From positions 1 to 42,442 of the forward strand of contig NW_003111988.1 in the NCBI RefSeq assembly GCF_000003605.2: a DNA stretch of 42,442 bases, read 5' to 3'. The notes under the pieces are model-generated. The model was not told the DNA's origin, ran no database searches, and saw only the letters and a list, made by a program, of their open reading frames with translations. The DNA comes from Saccoglossus kowalevskii. Its lineage: Eukaryota > Hemichordata > Enteropneusta > Harrimaniidae. Position 1 is the stretch's first letter. Each line of letters begins with the position of its first letter. Shown here in pieces: positions 1-12,108 of the stretch. A program made the translations under genes and the position numbers.

Positions 1-402
1 GTAGAATGTAACTGACATATGTCAATTACTGGGTACGGCGTAGAACGTGTAATACATGCACGGTGATAATGTAGTATGTAACAGACATATGTCAATGCCT
101 GTGTATGGCGTAGAACGTGTAATACATGCACAGTGATAGTGTAGTATGTAACTGACATGTGTCAATACCTGTGTATGGCGTAGAAAATGTAATACATGCA
201 CGGTAATAATGTAGTATGTAACTGACATATGTCAATACCTGTGTATGGCGTAGAACGTGTAATACATAGCACGGTGATAGTGTAGTATAATTGACATATG
301 TCAATACCTGTGTATGGCATAGAAAGTGTAATACATGCATGGTGATAATGTAGTATGTAACAGACATATGTCAATACCTGTGTATGGCGTAGAACGTGTA
401 AT
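1..402. repeat. 70-bp tandem repeat array, left-truncated
   Basis: About 5.7 copies of a 70-bp unit begin at 1, 71, 141, 211, about 282 and about 350, and decay at about 402. Most units contain the perfect 12-bp palindrome TGACATATGTCA. Copies differ by single substitutions, with a small indel pair in the fifth. Because 70 is not a multiple of 3, the minus-strand reading frames through it are repeat artefacts. The array starts at the window edge, so its full length is unknown. Confidence 0.95.
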
Positions 403-3400
403 TACATATTTCATCCATTTTGAAATCAAGAGTAGAACCGTGTTTACATTGCGCCCTCTGTGACTACTATATACGCCTGGAATGGAAAACAAATGTAAAC
501 CGTAAACTTATAAATAGACTTTACTAATCAATCGTCTCAGTCGTCCTCTTTTTCCGTTCTAGTTTTATCCATGGTTTTTCAAAGCACACATTCGTTAGTT
601 TGGTATATTTTAGTGAGTCCGACACAACATTTGTTTTCTTAACGTCATTTCAACTGAAACGTATAGTTTGCTTTGTTAAAAACAAGTAAAATAAAACGAG
701 ATATAAAGACTATCGGCTATATGATTGGCCGAGTTACCCTGTCCGTGTAACCGCCATGGTACTTTAATTGGTATGCTTTTACGAGAACGGTTTTCATTCT
801 ATGCTCACCAATTTATATTAATGGCATTACGTTCAAAGTTAGAAGCAGCACATCAGAGCTGAATAAACGAAGCGCTCACTTCTGTCGAATATACATTTTA
901 TCGAGAGCTATTCAGCCGTATTTCCACGAGCAACGCAACAATATACATAGATCACCGTGGATCAATGCGACAATCAGTAGGAATAACACGCAAGCAGTGA
1001 ATATAGGGTAGAAGCGTAATTAAACAGCGGGCGAATTACAACAACATGTTTAGATAAGGTTTACATAGACATCCAGCATGATTGTTCCATGGTAAGGTTC
1101 CGTCTAGTGTTACCCCTAAAATAGTACCAGGAAGCACGGGGAAAGTGGGTGACCATATCACCAATAAAAATGAACAGCACAAGAAAACTAGTTTTGGTAA
1201 CTGCAATTTCCGGGTCCACTTTGACTTTTAAAATATTAAACTAAAATACTGAGAAACTTTCGTTATTACATGTATTGCAGACCCACACATGCATACATTT
1301 ACATTGCGTTTTGTGGTTCTAAGAAGCCTTACAACTGACTGCAGATATACATTGTGTTTGTTAATTTTGTATAGACGGCAAACCACACTCCTGGAGTCAG
1401 GCTAACATAGTAGTACCGCCGTCTGTGTCTCATTTCTATCTCATTTCCTACTATGCATTTCAATGGGTATACATGTATATGTTGTTGTTGCTGCGTTGCT
1501 TGATAATAAACACCACACATTTTAGCAGCACTTCACGCATGCTACCATATGCCGGCAAATCTATGCTGTGCGGTTAGCAAAGTGACGAACACGTCCAGAC
1601 ACGAACATATTGTATATATAAACGATGAAGACTACGCTTCTGGTCCTATTTGTCTAATGACACTGACAAGAACTGTAGTTTCAATATTCACATCAAACAA
1701 TTCATGATTGCCGCTTTCTAAAAACACACGCAAAGCGTTCATCAAGAGCCATTAGTAATATAATTGCCATTTTTTCTGACTTTATTCTGTTTGTTAAAAT
1801 ATATAATGGTTGTGATAACAAATAGGTTTTGGTAAAATAGCAAATGTTGTCATGTATTAAACTGACGTTTATACCGTGTTGTAATTACTCTGAAAACACA
1901 CGACACCGCGTCATATTCTATCCGTTATCTTTGTGTTCATATCCTACCAGCAAATATGACAGGTTTTCCTGATCAGCTGTTTAGTCATGATATTATAGCA
2001 TTCGTTTCGGGCTCAAAAATTGTATGAATGCACACTCGAATGTTGAGTTGTCGGAGCTGAGGCTTGTCGTTGTCTGCTACGTGATAATTGAACATGGAGT
2101 CTGTGTGAAATGCGTACAAGAGGGAATTTGTCACCTAATTTGGTCAGCTTTTTTGAAATATTCGCATTTATATTATCACTAATCTTCATCACCTTAACCA
2201 TTGCACTGGCTTGAGATGTCATTTTAACATGTTTGTACATGTTTCACTCCACTCAGTGATTAGTTATTATAACGTTTTTATTTTCAAACTGCCGTGTTTT
2301 GACTTGAATTTGTTTCAATGGTTTTATTCGTTGGGATTAAAGAAAAACTTTTTTCCCAAGTTTGATTCACAATTGCAATGAAAAGATCAATTATTTTAAC
2401 ATTCTAAGCATGCCATACTAAGAATATTGTTAATCAACTACCACAGAGCCTTTTATTCGACTCGCCATTATCGTATTCTTCATAATATTTACTTTCGTAT
2501 TTTACTTTAGTTTATCGAGTGGTGATCTGGAACTCGTTCCCTTTCCTTCAAATATCGGTCCTATCTATATATTGTATGTTTTGAATAATTTGAAAGACAA
2601 ATTATGTTTCCCACAGTGAATATTTGAATAAGCAGCGTATCGTTTTACGTTATTGTTCAAATTTTTGGATAAAGTGACATTTTTTTTTTTTTATTTTTGT
2701 TACTATACTGTGATTTCATGTAGATATGAATTTTTATAAAATATTTATAAATTGTAATCGGTCAATGATTGAGGATAATCTTTAAATACGTTACCATCTG
2801 GTTTCAATGGCCAATGAAAACGTTTTATTTTTTAATTTTAAATGACGCGCGACTGGAGGTTTTATACATTTTTTATATACATGTATCTATAAAAGCAGTT
2901 CATGCTTCGTGAAATACACAGTATTATGTAACATAAAACAACAACAAATACAAGGAGTCCAATTCATACTTTGTGTCGATTTTTCTTCACTTGTAAGCAT
3001 ATGTTTGTAACGCAATTATTTGTATTGTAACGCAATACGATTGTCGGTTTATCGTCGCCGCTGTACTAGCGGTCGTAAACCGGTAGCCGTAGTTTAAAAG
3101 GAGATCGAATAAGTGGTGAAATTCGGTGAGCAAAATTTTGGTAAGCAAAATTAAGTAATTCTCTTGAAGCAGATTAAAGACTGACCATTTGTAATCTAGG
3201 GGGAAAATTTCAAGTATATACGTATACATGTTTTTCAATATACCATTTTATGTATTTCAATGCCACGTTTTACGGTTGTAGTAGACTTAAAATAACTGTT
3301 TTATACATGTTTTGTTTATTGTCTAATTTGATGGCATTTTTCAACCTGCAGGCACTGGGTGTGTTTTCCGATCAAAATTGTATATCGGTGATTAAAAATA

Positions 3401-4547
3401 TGTTAATTAGCAACTAATTTTTCGACTCACCCTATTTTGTTCAGCGGACCCTTTTACGTACAAAGTTTACCCTCCATTTACGACAATGATTTCTTGTTTT
3501 AAAACTATTTATTTTCACTGGAATTTATTTTCACTATGTTGATGTTTTGAGCAATTACACTGGCTTTTTCACTGGCAATTACACTGGCAATTACACTGGC
3601 TTTTAGTTCACCTGACCAAATTCACAAAAAAACGATGAGTGTTATTGTTATTTACATGTTCGAGTGGGTTTAATTTAGCGAATTTTACTTTTCACCGAAA
3701 ATAGCGAAATTTGGATCCAATATACTTACCAATTGCCTCTGTTTAAAAGCAAACAGCATTTTCAACTAATATTATATCGTACAATTTTTTTTGTTTTTCT
3801 TATCATGCTTGTTATGCCCGATTATAGATACTTTTACATATTCTTATTGTCAGCGCATCGTATGAGAGAACATTGCAGTACAATATTGAATGGCAAGAGC
3901 GCGTTGGTATATTATTTAACAGTACGGATAAATACTACAGTTTTACATCTATGGAAATTGCATCGTATTTAATAGTTGGTCTTAAAATAGACAAAGCAAT
4001 GTATCAAATTGGAAATACATGAATACTAGAAATAACAGACAATTGCATAATGTCGCTGCGATATGTGCACATAAATATATCAATACAAACTTAATGGGAG
4101 CGAACACACGAGTCAGATCGTTTTCTTTACTTTGATCACACCTTTCGTTTGGAGTCAGGCTTGAATATTACATTTTGTTCCGGAACTGAATATGAATGCA
4201 CAATATTACCTCACAGTAAAGTATGGATTCACGGCGCTTCCTCATGCGCGTGAAGTTGAAAAGGTTTAGTTGACGTCAGTCCACAAACGTGAATATTGGC
4301 TCATTTCATTTCATATACTGAGAATATATTTCACACTGATAACACTCTTTACAGGACAAGTTCTATTCACTTCTATTAGCTTACTCGTTGTGACACTGTG
4401 ATTCTTTATCATCAATGAAGACAGGAATAGCACCGACAGTTTTTCGTCATTTTCAACTGGACCCCATTCTTGAATGTTGCGAGCATACTGTAAGCCTGAC
4501 CGAATACTACCCCCCCCCACCACCACTTGACCACTCTATTTCACTAG
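403..4547. other. Intergenic stretch with no supported gene
   Basis: AT-rich, with many short homopolymer runs and no reading frame of convincing length or composition. The only local structure I see is a short direct repeat of a 12-bp unit (GCAATTACACTG) near 3550-3605. A minus-strand ORF at 2013-2240 (75 codons) is the longest open frame and resembles nothing I recognise. Confidence 0.6.
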
Positions 4548-4740
4548 TAGCGTTCACACGCAGTGCCTTAGCACGGGCTAAAAGAACAAATACCTTAGCC
4601 CGTGCTAAGAAACAATGCGTGAACGCTTAGCACGGGATAAGGAATGCTAAGTACGGATTAAATTAGGCCTGTTTTAAGACCCGGTCCAGACGCTTAGCAC
4701 GGGCTAACGAAGCGTGCGTGAACGCTTAGCTCGTGCTAAG
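4548..4740. mobile_element. Foldback / MITE-like inverted-repeat element
   Basis: The 15-mer CTTAGCACGGGCTAA (4567-4581) is followed after 13 nt by its exact reverse complement (4595-4609). Related words recur near 4624-4636, 4692-4706 and 4725-4740. The outer parts are also roughly inverted: GCGTTCACACGC at the left against GCGTGCGTGAACGC near the right. This nested inverted structure of about 190 bp, with no coding capacity, is what a small non-autonomous foldback DNA element looks like. I cannot define target-site duplications, so the ends are approximate. Confidence 0.55.
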
Positions 4741-5518
4741 CACCAAAAACGCCATTGTATTCAATGCTCATTTGCAATATTTACTATCATATTCATAACT
4801 ATTGATTTCGACATGCCATTTCCGACATGACAATCAACGGGAGCAATCTACGGACATTGTTCTTGAGAAAAATATAAACTAACGATGAGACTTTGTGCTA
4901 CTTCCTGTTATTCTGCAATCTACACTTAAACTTGATATTGTTTTATAACCGTAGAACTAACATATATACTTTCCTATCTATTGTACTGAGCAATCAAAGT
5001 TAAAATGACTGAAGATTTTGTATATTTTTTTAATAAGTTTGGGCGCTCCTTAGCCCATACTGCCTCTCATCGGGATTTCATTTTTGAATTTTATTGATTT
5101 TTTTCAACATATCATAATCACAATGACTAAATCGGTTTGTACCCTTCCAGTCTCGGGAACGTTAACCCCAGGTGTATGGTATTCTTGTAACTTTGCTAAT
5201 AGTTAAAATAGAAAGTTTAGAGCCCTCGAGTCTGTCTACTACCGTTGTTCAACAAATATATTAATAAGTCACGTGGCATTGAACGCAGACGATGAATGTC
5301 CTCAGACAACGGGTCGAGACGCCGTCGATTGTCACGATCATCGCCCTTCGCGAAACGCGGGGACAGAATTATGGTTCTAACCTCAGATACTAAGTAGTAG
5401 TTTGAGTTCTAACTAGCTATCTATGTTAAGCCAGTATATAAGTAAATACAGAAAGCCTACTTTTCAGAAGACACTAGAATTGTTTATTTACCGCTACATA
5501 ACAGTGGTTGAAAAAAGT
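4741..5518. other. Intergenic stretch, nothing recognised
   Basis: No supported ORF, RNA or repeat was found. It includes a short CpG-richer patch around 5280-5360 with no recognisable content. Confidence 0.5.
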
Positions 5519-5833
5519 TTATTTACAGAGGACAAATTCTCTGTTCTCAAATCTAACTAGGTTTTCAAAGAAATCTTCATCAATGTTCAAGTAGTCTTGA
5601 CAAATTTGACATACAATCAGTACACATGTACTAAGATATTCGTAGTTGTAAAATGCGGGAAAACGGACGGGTTTTTGAACACGTAAGATTGAAATATGCG
5701 GGTTTACTGGATCTCTCGCTATGATAGAGGGACTGTGCTCTATAATAATAATATTCTCGTCAGAGGTGTTGCCTGTACGCCGATTAGAGACATTATGATC
5801 GCCTTTGTTTATACTAGTAGTCAGAATTGAGGT

Positions 5834-5834
<1 letters not shown>
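5519..5834 (-). other. Unrecognised open frame, possible 3' exon or remnant
   Basis: The minus strand stays open for about 105 codons and ends ...ENREFVLCK-stop. An AATAAA hexamer lies only a few bases past the stop codon and another about 50 bp further, as in a 3' end. The composition looks coding-like (mixed charged and hydrophobic residues, DEDFFENLVRF near the end). The frame is closed upstream by an (AAT)n tract that translates as poly-Ile, so the apparent ATG at about 5924 is not trustworthy. I recognise no family. It could be a terminal exon, a pseudogene fragment or chance. Confidence 0.15.

Positions 5835-5898
<64 letters not shown>
5835..5898. repeat. (AAT)n microsatellite
   Basis: About 21 uninterrupted ATA/TAA trinucleotides. 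It creates a spurious poly-isoleucine run on the minus strand. Confidence 0.97.
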
Positions 5899-5899
<1 letters not shown>

Positions 5900-7115
5900 T
5901 TTATTGACATACCAAGAAACAAACAAACAAAAAACGAGATGAAAATAAATACACTGTTGACACTGGTTTAGAAAATGGTACTTTCGATATATATCACACT
6001 GTGAACGACTGACAGGAACGATACTCGAGTCTCATTAAACCAAACACACAACAGAGCAGTAGGTGTTGGGAATACACAAGTAGTCCATACAATAGCTTTG
6101 TCTATGCATTCAGAGTATCATTAGTACGCAGTAAAGACAAAACTGTACATCAATACAAACAGCGGAACAAATGACTAAACGAATGGAACGTCTGTATTAT
6201 GTTAATTACGGGTCTAACCCGTTAGAAATCATATTAGGCGACCCATCTGATAACTGGGGGATGTGGGACGTTGATTTGTGAAAGATGGGTGCACGGTGAC
6301 AAATGAGGGAGTACAATACAACAATTTTGTATAAAATATGCCCATCCCTAAATTTCAAATAGTGACGTGAACATTTGTTATACGACTCAGCCTTACGTTA
6401 AAATAACATTATTATTGTATACGGCGGGATGGGATTCTGAGCAAGTACACCCAAAATGAATTGTTGTTATACTCACATGAGTTGTGTGTCCACACATCGT
6501 TATGCGGCCCTAATAAGTAAGTGCTATTTGAATCATGTAACAATCAAAAGTGGTTGCAATAAATTGGTATGCATTCTGGGATAGGTCGGACATCTCACGC
6601 TTAGCAATACGATTGTGATAATTCCCAAGCATTAAACCCGATTTGCTAAAACCTGAAAGGACATTTGCTGGCCGAAATCCGACCCAGTAAACAAAGTAAA
6701 CTGAATTAGTAGCAGTTGAAAAGCACACTGATTGTTTGGGTATTTATTGATTGTTTAGCTTATTAATTATTAGTAGCAGCTGCGTTGAATTATGGGTAAA
6801 TTAGAATGTACTTAGTTTTATAATAGGCTTTATACCATGGGGTGACTTGGTTAGTTCAGGGGTTGTTATGGTGATATTATAAGTTTGACAAGAGCAGATA
6901 TCCTCAGATTTTGGGTTATTGTTATCGTCTTTCAAGAACAATAAGTGATTTTACGTGAAAATAGACGTAGTAGTGTTACAATTACTAAGTGGTAATGTCG
7001 AGTTTAGGTTCATCATGATATTAATTCTGTTTCTTAATGTTAGATTATGATTATTATCTGATTCTGTACGTTCGTTTCTAACTCTCACTGACCAATTCTG
7101 GTTCTTAATGCATAT
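5899..7115. other. Intergenic stretch, no supported gene
   Basis: AT-rich sequence with only short ORFs (the longest is about 72 codons, minus strand, 6510-6728) and no recognisable product, RNA gene or repeat. Confidence 0.5.
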
Positions 7116-7300
7116 TTCTGATTCCTAGTGTCCGATTCTGATTCGTAACCTTCAATTTTGGTTCTTAATTCTGATTCCTAGTGTCCGATTCTGATTCGTA
7201 ACCTTCAATTTTGGTTCTTAATTCTGATTCCTCGTGTCCGATTCTGATTCGTAACCTTCAATTTTGGTTCTTAATTCTGATTCTTAGTTCTGATTCGTAA
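7116..7300. repeat. 53-bp tandem repeat, about 3.4 copies
   Basis: Units begin at 7116, 7169, 7222 and 7275, an exact 53-bp spacing, with nearly identical sequence (one A/C change, CCTAGTG to CCTCGTG). The last copy is partial. Each unit itself contains reiterated TTCTGATTC-like words, so it probably grew from a shorter pyrimidine-rich motif. Confidence 0.93.
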
Positions 7301-7331
7301 TGCCTGTTAATGATTTACAGTGCCTGTTTTT

Positions 7332-7700
7332 ATGGTGCTTTCAAAAATGTTTAGAAGAGAACTTGAGAAAAATAAAGCTGATGATGTGAGGGACATGAGA
7401 AAATGATCATTAGTACAAGCCGATACCTGAAGTTCAATACCAGTGTGAAGTGTAACACTACAGTTTATGAACTCTCAGATGTTTAGTGCAGTGATCCACT
7501 CTGATGCCTTGTCTGAAGCAGAATCTAGAAATTCAAACTCTGAAAATACTGAGTATGAAATTCAAAGACTATGTCACTTTAATGGAGTACTTTATCGGCC
7601 CTTGATCAAAGGAGGAGTTTTTCCTGAGGCAAAAAAGGGTGTTGAGTTTGAGAAATGTCATTCAAACACTACTAAACAAAGCTTATATTACACTTGGTGA
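7332..7700 (+). other. Two short coding-like ORFs, unrecognised
   Basis: A 24-codon frame (7332-7406; MVLSKMFRRELEKNKADD...) is followed by a 77-codon ATG-initiated frame (7467-7700; MNSQMFSAVIHSDALSEAES...). Both have polar, charged compositions unlike AT-rich noise. They are in different phases and separated by stops, so they would need splicing or a frameshift to join. They sit directly downstream of the 53-bp array. No domain or family is recognised. It may be a decayed gene or transposon fragment. Confidence 0.15.
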
Positions 7701-7835
7701 CATATTTAATGGTTTAAAAATGCCTTCAATCAGACTTCACGTACGGGAGACCAGATGTTGGTTCAGTCAATCGTCACGGTGATGTTCAATTGTAATGTGA
7801 TGAATTACGTTTGATGTTAAAGCGGGGGGGGGGTC

Positions 7836-7967
7836 GTCACCTGCGCACGGGTGGGAATTGAGTCCCAAGCGATGATGACAACACACGTTAAAAACGCAAA
7901 GGCTCATGGGTAGGCACTGTTTGTAAACAACGATACGCCATGGCCACCTGGCGCATGCGCAGGTAAC
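7836..7967. repeat. Small inverted-repeat element with NRF1-like site
   Basis: GTCACCTGCGCA (7836-7847) and TGCGCAGGTAAC (7956-7967) are inverted with one mismatch, enclosing about 108 bp. The right arm overlaps the palindrome GCGCATGCGC, which is the core of the NRF1 binding consensus. A run of ten G immediately precedes the left arm. It could be a tiny foldback element or a coincidental pair of GC-rich words. Confidence 0.35.
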
Positions 7968-8600
7968 GGCTCCCCCGCTAAATTTGTATTACCTATTGCG
8001 AGTTTAATACAAATCCCATGAGGATACCACGTGGGTCAGCATTACACGACGTCATTTAGTTGATAGGCCAATGGGAGCACTATCAAATGTATTGTCTTAC
8101 TGTTATCAAACATTATATTAAAAAACACACACAAAATGCGTGCACAATTTTGACTGATATTTATACAACATATAGTTTTCAGAAACATAAATGTTAAAAC
8201 TGTTTTTACATTGAAATATGCTCAAAACCACGTGCTTGCATCGTAAGTGTTTAGCAAGTTATGTCTCTTGTAATATCACACAGTTGCAGTTACCACAACG
8301 AGGCATTACTGCGATAGTTGGAATCAATAATTTAATTCCATGGCCCACCCGTTCTAGGACGTGTATACTCACAACGCTAACGCTAGTGGAAACAAGTTGT
8401 TCAGCGCAGAGCTGGCTCAATACTTGATATCTCTTTATCTAATATGTACACGTACACTGGCGGAATATAAATCTCTCTGTTTATTGGCTACTGAACAAAC
8501 ATTCTGTGAATCAATATGTGTTATGTCTGATAATTGTGTTACCATGTGAACGGGTGCTTTTTGAACCAAATGATATGATATTCGTTTTTATTTACCACAC

Positions 8601-8810
8601 ATGTACTGGTGTCCATGGTTCGCTTACTCTGATTCAACAAAACTCGCATATGCGCCACATTTACATCACAAAAAGCAACGCTTTCTGAATGACTTGTTCT
8701 TTCTCCAAGATGAAAGAGATGTCGCTAGGCTACAGCTGGACCGGGAGACATGCCTATACGCAGCGGCTGTAGCGTGGGAATTTCTCCACAGTTCCCACGC
8801 CGTTGTTTGA
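8601..8810 (+). other. Unrecognised ORF with a hairpin near its 3' end
   Basis: A 69-codon ATG frame whose second half (FLNDLFFLQDERDVARLQLD, then ETCLYAAAVAWEFLHSS) reads like amphipathic helix and is followed by TGA. The same DNA holds two inverted repeats: CTACAGC/GCTGTAG, and GCGTGGGAA (8772-8780) with TTCCCACGC (8792-8800). No family is recognised. Either the protein or the hairpin may be real, and both may be chance. Confidence 0.15.
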
Positions 8811-10075
8811 AAATGACCTTCAAGTTCCAATACTCAACGTCTTTGTTTCATCATCTTTTCTTAAATGAGATGTAAATGAAAACAAATGATACACACAATA
8901 CACGGCAACGTTAATTATGATTGCAAAAACAACACATATATTCCCTTGACGTTGTATGTGTTACTATTTCCCATTCGTCGAACAATATTTTCTGATCAAC
9001 CAACGTTATCCGGCATGGTCTACGTTTTTCACGTTTTTTTGTCTTTCATTTAAAAAATAAATGTTTAATTCCTGACTTTGTGAAACCAAATTAGCGAACA
9101 TAGTTATATGTCATGTGCCAAGGGGCGTAATGTGACAATAATATATTTAATATCTTGAAATTAGTTTTTGGTTGACCAACAAATCATTTACAACTAGTGT
9201 TTGTCATTTTGGATCACTATCCCGAACCTAGCTCACGCCTCTAAGTCAGTCAACGTCGTTATTACAGAGATTCTGTTCACGTTTCGACTCTTAGTGTTAT
9301 CGATACTGTGCATTCATGTGCTCAATCGTTGTAAACAATGTGTTTCGATGTTTTCAGTTTCACAATATGCTCCCACAATTTGCTTTAATTTTCGAGGTTT
9401 CGTGACATTTTGCTTCTTTTTTGTTTGTTGTGTTTTTTTGATCACGTTTACTTTTGAATCTGCACACATAGTCAAGCTGCTGGGCGATATAACGGAAACC
9501 TCAGTAATTGTGACAGGTCTAGTTAGTACTTTTATATGCATGATCTGGACATTCTCTCCTACATCGTAGTCTTTTCTCGTCATTAAAGAGATCCAATACA
9601 GCATATGCCATCAATACACACTATCTGTCTCTCTAGAAGACTTTCATTTTAAGTCATGTGGTATATACATTGGGAATGAATGTCGTACTTTTTGGGGACC
9701 GCTGGAGTAAACAAAACTTGGGGCCATTGTATTGGCTCGTAAACCTCTTTCATGCCGTATTGGACTGCTATTGTTGCCTCTAACACGTGGTCGGATATTT
9801 TCACTTTGGCACCAACTGTCCAAGCAATTTTCTTTACCCATTAATGTTATTTGTTTGTTTGTGTTTTATTTCGGAATGTATCCGGTTATGTGAACAGGAC
9901 AAGCCTGTACGTGTTTCCAAGCCATATTGTTATAGTCCCATTTAAACAACAGGTGGTTTGGATGCATGAATAATGTACATCGTACATATAAAGTGATTTT
10001 TCATTTTTGGGTCTCCGATTTTCCGAGACAGTAGGTCTCGGATCACCCTCGGATATAATGTATTTTTTAAGTGAA
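8811..10075. other. Intergenic stretch, no supported gene
   Basis: It contains a 122-codon plus-strand frame (9201-9569) opened by TTG rather than ATG. That frame is hydrophobic because of T-rich DNA, and a competing minus-strand frame covers the same bases, so I do not call it a gene. Short GGTCTC/GAGAC words around 10010-10050 precede the 58-bp satellite. Confidence 0.5.
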
Positions 10076-12108
10076 TAAAACACTAGATATCCCGGGTAGT
10101 GTAATGCCCTTTCCGAATTATTCCTAGTGAGAGTAAAGCACGGGATATATCTCGGGTAGTGTAATGCCCTTTCCGAATGATTCCTAGTGAGCAAAGCACG
10201 GTATATCCCTCGGGTAGTGTAATACCATTTCCGAATGATTCCTAGTGAGAGTAAAGCACGGGATATCTCTCGGATAGATCAATGCCCTTTCCGAATGATT
10301 CCTAGTGCGCAAAGCACGGGATATCCCTCGGATAAATCAATGCCCTTTCCGAATGATTCCCAGTGAGTAAAGCACGGGATATCCCTCGGGTAGAGCAATG
10401 CCCTTCCCGAATGATTCCTAGTGAGTAAAGCACGAGATATGCCTCGGGTAGATCAATGCCCTTTCCGAATGATTCCTAGTGAGTAAAGCACGGGATATCC
10501 CTTGGGTAGATCAATGCCCTTTCCGAATGATTCCTAGTGAGTAAAGCACGAGATATGCCTCGCGTAGAGCAATGCCCTTTCCGAATGATTCCTAGTGAGT
10601 AAAGCACGGGATATCCCTTGGGTAGATCAATGCCCTTTCCGAATGATTCCTAGTGAGTAAAGCACGGGATATCTCTCGGGTAGATCAATGCCCTTTCCGA
10701 ATGATTCCTAGTGAGTAAAGCACGGGATATCCCTTGGGTAGAGCAATGCCCTTTCCGAATGATTCCTAGTGCGCAAAGCACGGGATATCCCTCGGATAAA
10801 TCAATGCCCTTTCCGAATGATTCCTAGTGAGTAAAGCACGGGATATCCCTTGGGTAGTGTAATGCCCTTCCCGAATGATTCCTAGTGAGCAAAGCACGGG
10901 ATATCCCTCGGGTAGAGCAATGCCCTTTCCGAATGATTCCTAGTGCGCAAAGCACGGGATATCCCTCGGATAAATCAATGCCCTTCCCGAATGATTCCTA
11001 GTGCGCAAAGCACGGGATATCCCTTGGGTAGTGTAATGCCCTTCCCGAATGATTCCTAGTGAGCAAAGCACGGGATATCCCTCGGATAAATCAATGCCCT
11101 TTCCGAATGATTCCTAGTGAGTAAAGCACGAGATATGCCTCGGGTAGATCAATGCCCTTTCCGAATGATTCCTAGTGAGTAAAGCACGGGATATCCCTTG
11201 GGTAGAGCAATGCCCTTTCCGAATGATTCCTAGTGCGCAAAGCACGGGATATCCCTCGGATAAATCAATGCCCTTCCCGAATGATTCCTAGTGCGCAAAG
11301 CACGGGATATCCCTTGGGTAGTGTAATGCCCTTCCCGAATGATTCCTAGTGAGCAAAGCACGGGATATCCCTCGGATAAATCAATGCCCTTCCCGAATGA
11401 TTCCTAGTGCGCAAAGCACGGGATATCCCTTGGGTAGTGTAATGCCCTTCCCGAATGATTCCTAGTGAGCAAAGCACGGGATATCCCTCGGATAAATCAA
11501 TGCCCTTTCCGAATGATTCCTAGTGAGTAAAGCACGAGATATGCCTCGGGTAGATCAATGCCCTTTCCGAATGATTCCTAGTGAGTAAAGCACGGGATAT
11601 CCCTCGGATAGAGCAATGCCCTTTCCGAATGATTCCTAGTGAGCAAAGCACGGTATATCCCTCGGGTAGTGTAATGCCATTTCCGAATGATTCCTAGTGA
11701 GAGTAAAGCACGGGATATCCTTCGAGTAGAGCAATGCCCTTCCCGAATGATTCCTAGTGAGAGTAAAGCACGGGATATCCCTTGGGTAGAGCAATGCTCT
11801 TTCCGAATGATTCCTAGTGAGTAAAGCACGGGATATCCCTTGGGTAGAGCAATGCTCTTTCCGAATGATTCCTAGTGAGCAAAGCACGGTATATCCTTCG
11901 AGTAGAGCAATGCCCTTTCCGAATGATTCCTAGTGAGTAAAGCACGGGATATCCCTTGGGTAGAGCAATGCTCTTTCCGAATGATTCCTAGTGAGCAAAA
12001 CACGGGATATCCTTCGAGTAGAGCAATGCTCTTTCCGAATGATTCCTAGTGAGTGAAACACGGGATAAAGCTTGGGTAGAGCAATGCTTTTTCCGAAGAA
12101 GTAAAGTA
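10076..12108. repeat. 58-bp satellite array, about 35 copies
   Basis: Successive AAAGCAC words lie 58 bp apart (for example 10427, 10485, 10543), with occasional 60-bp units where GAGAGTAAAG replaces GAGTAAAG. Most units carry the palindrome GGGATATCCC and the interrupted palindrome GAATGATTC. Variant units recur in order, so that 10949-11238 and 11239-11586 repeat the same succession of subtypes, showing a higher-order period of about 290 bp (5 units). Units degrade at both ends. Because 58 is not a multiple of 3, minus-strand ORFs in it are artefacts. Confidence 0.97.

Noticed and set aside
1..492. Minus-strand ORFs with YTGIDICLLHTTLSPCMYYT repeats
   Set aside because: All are translations of the 70-bp array in successive frames.
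8772..8800. Histone mRNA 3' stem-loop
   Set aside because: The stem and loop sequences do not match the conserved histone stem-loop, and no histone gene is nearby.
9201..9569. 122-codon hydrophobic ORF resembling a membrane protein
   Set aside because: It begins with TTG, its hydrophobicity follows from T-rich DNA, an equally open frame lies on the other strand, and I see no family motif.
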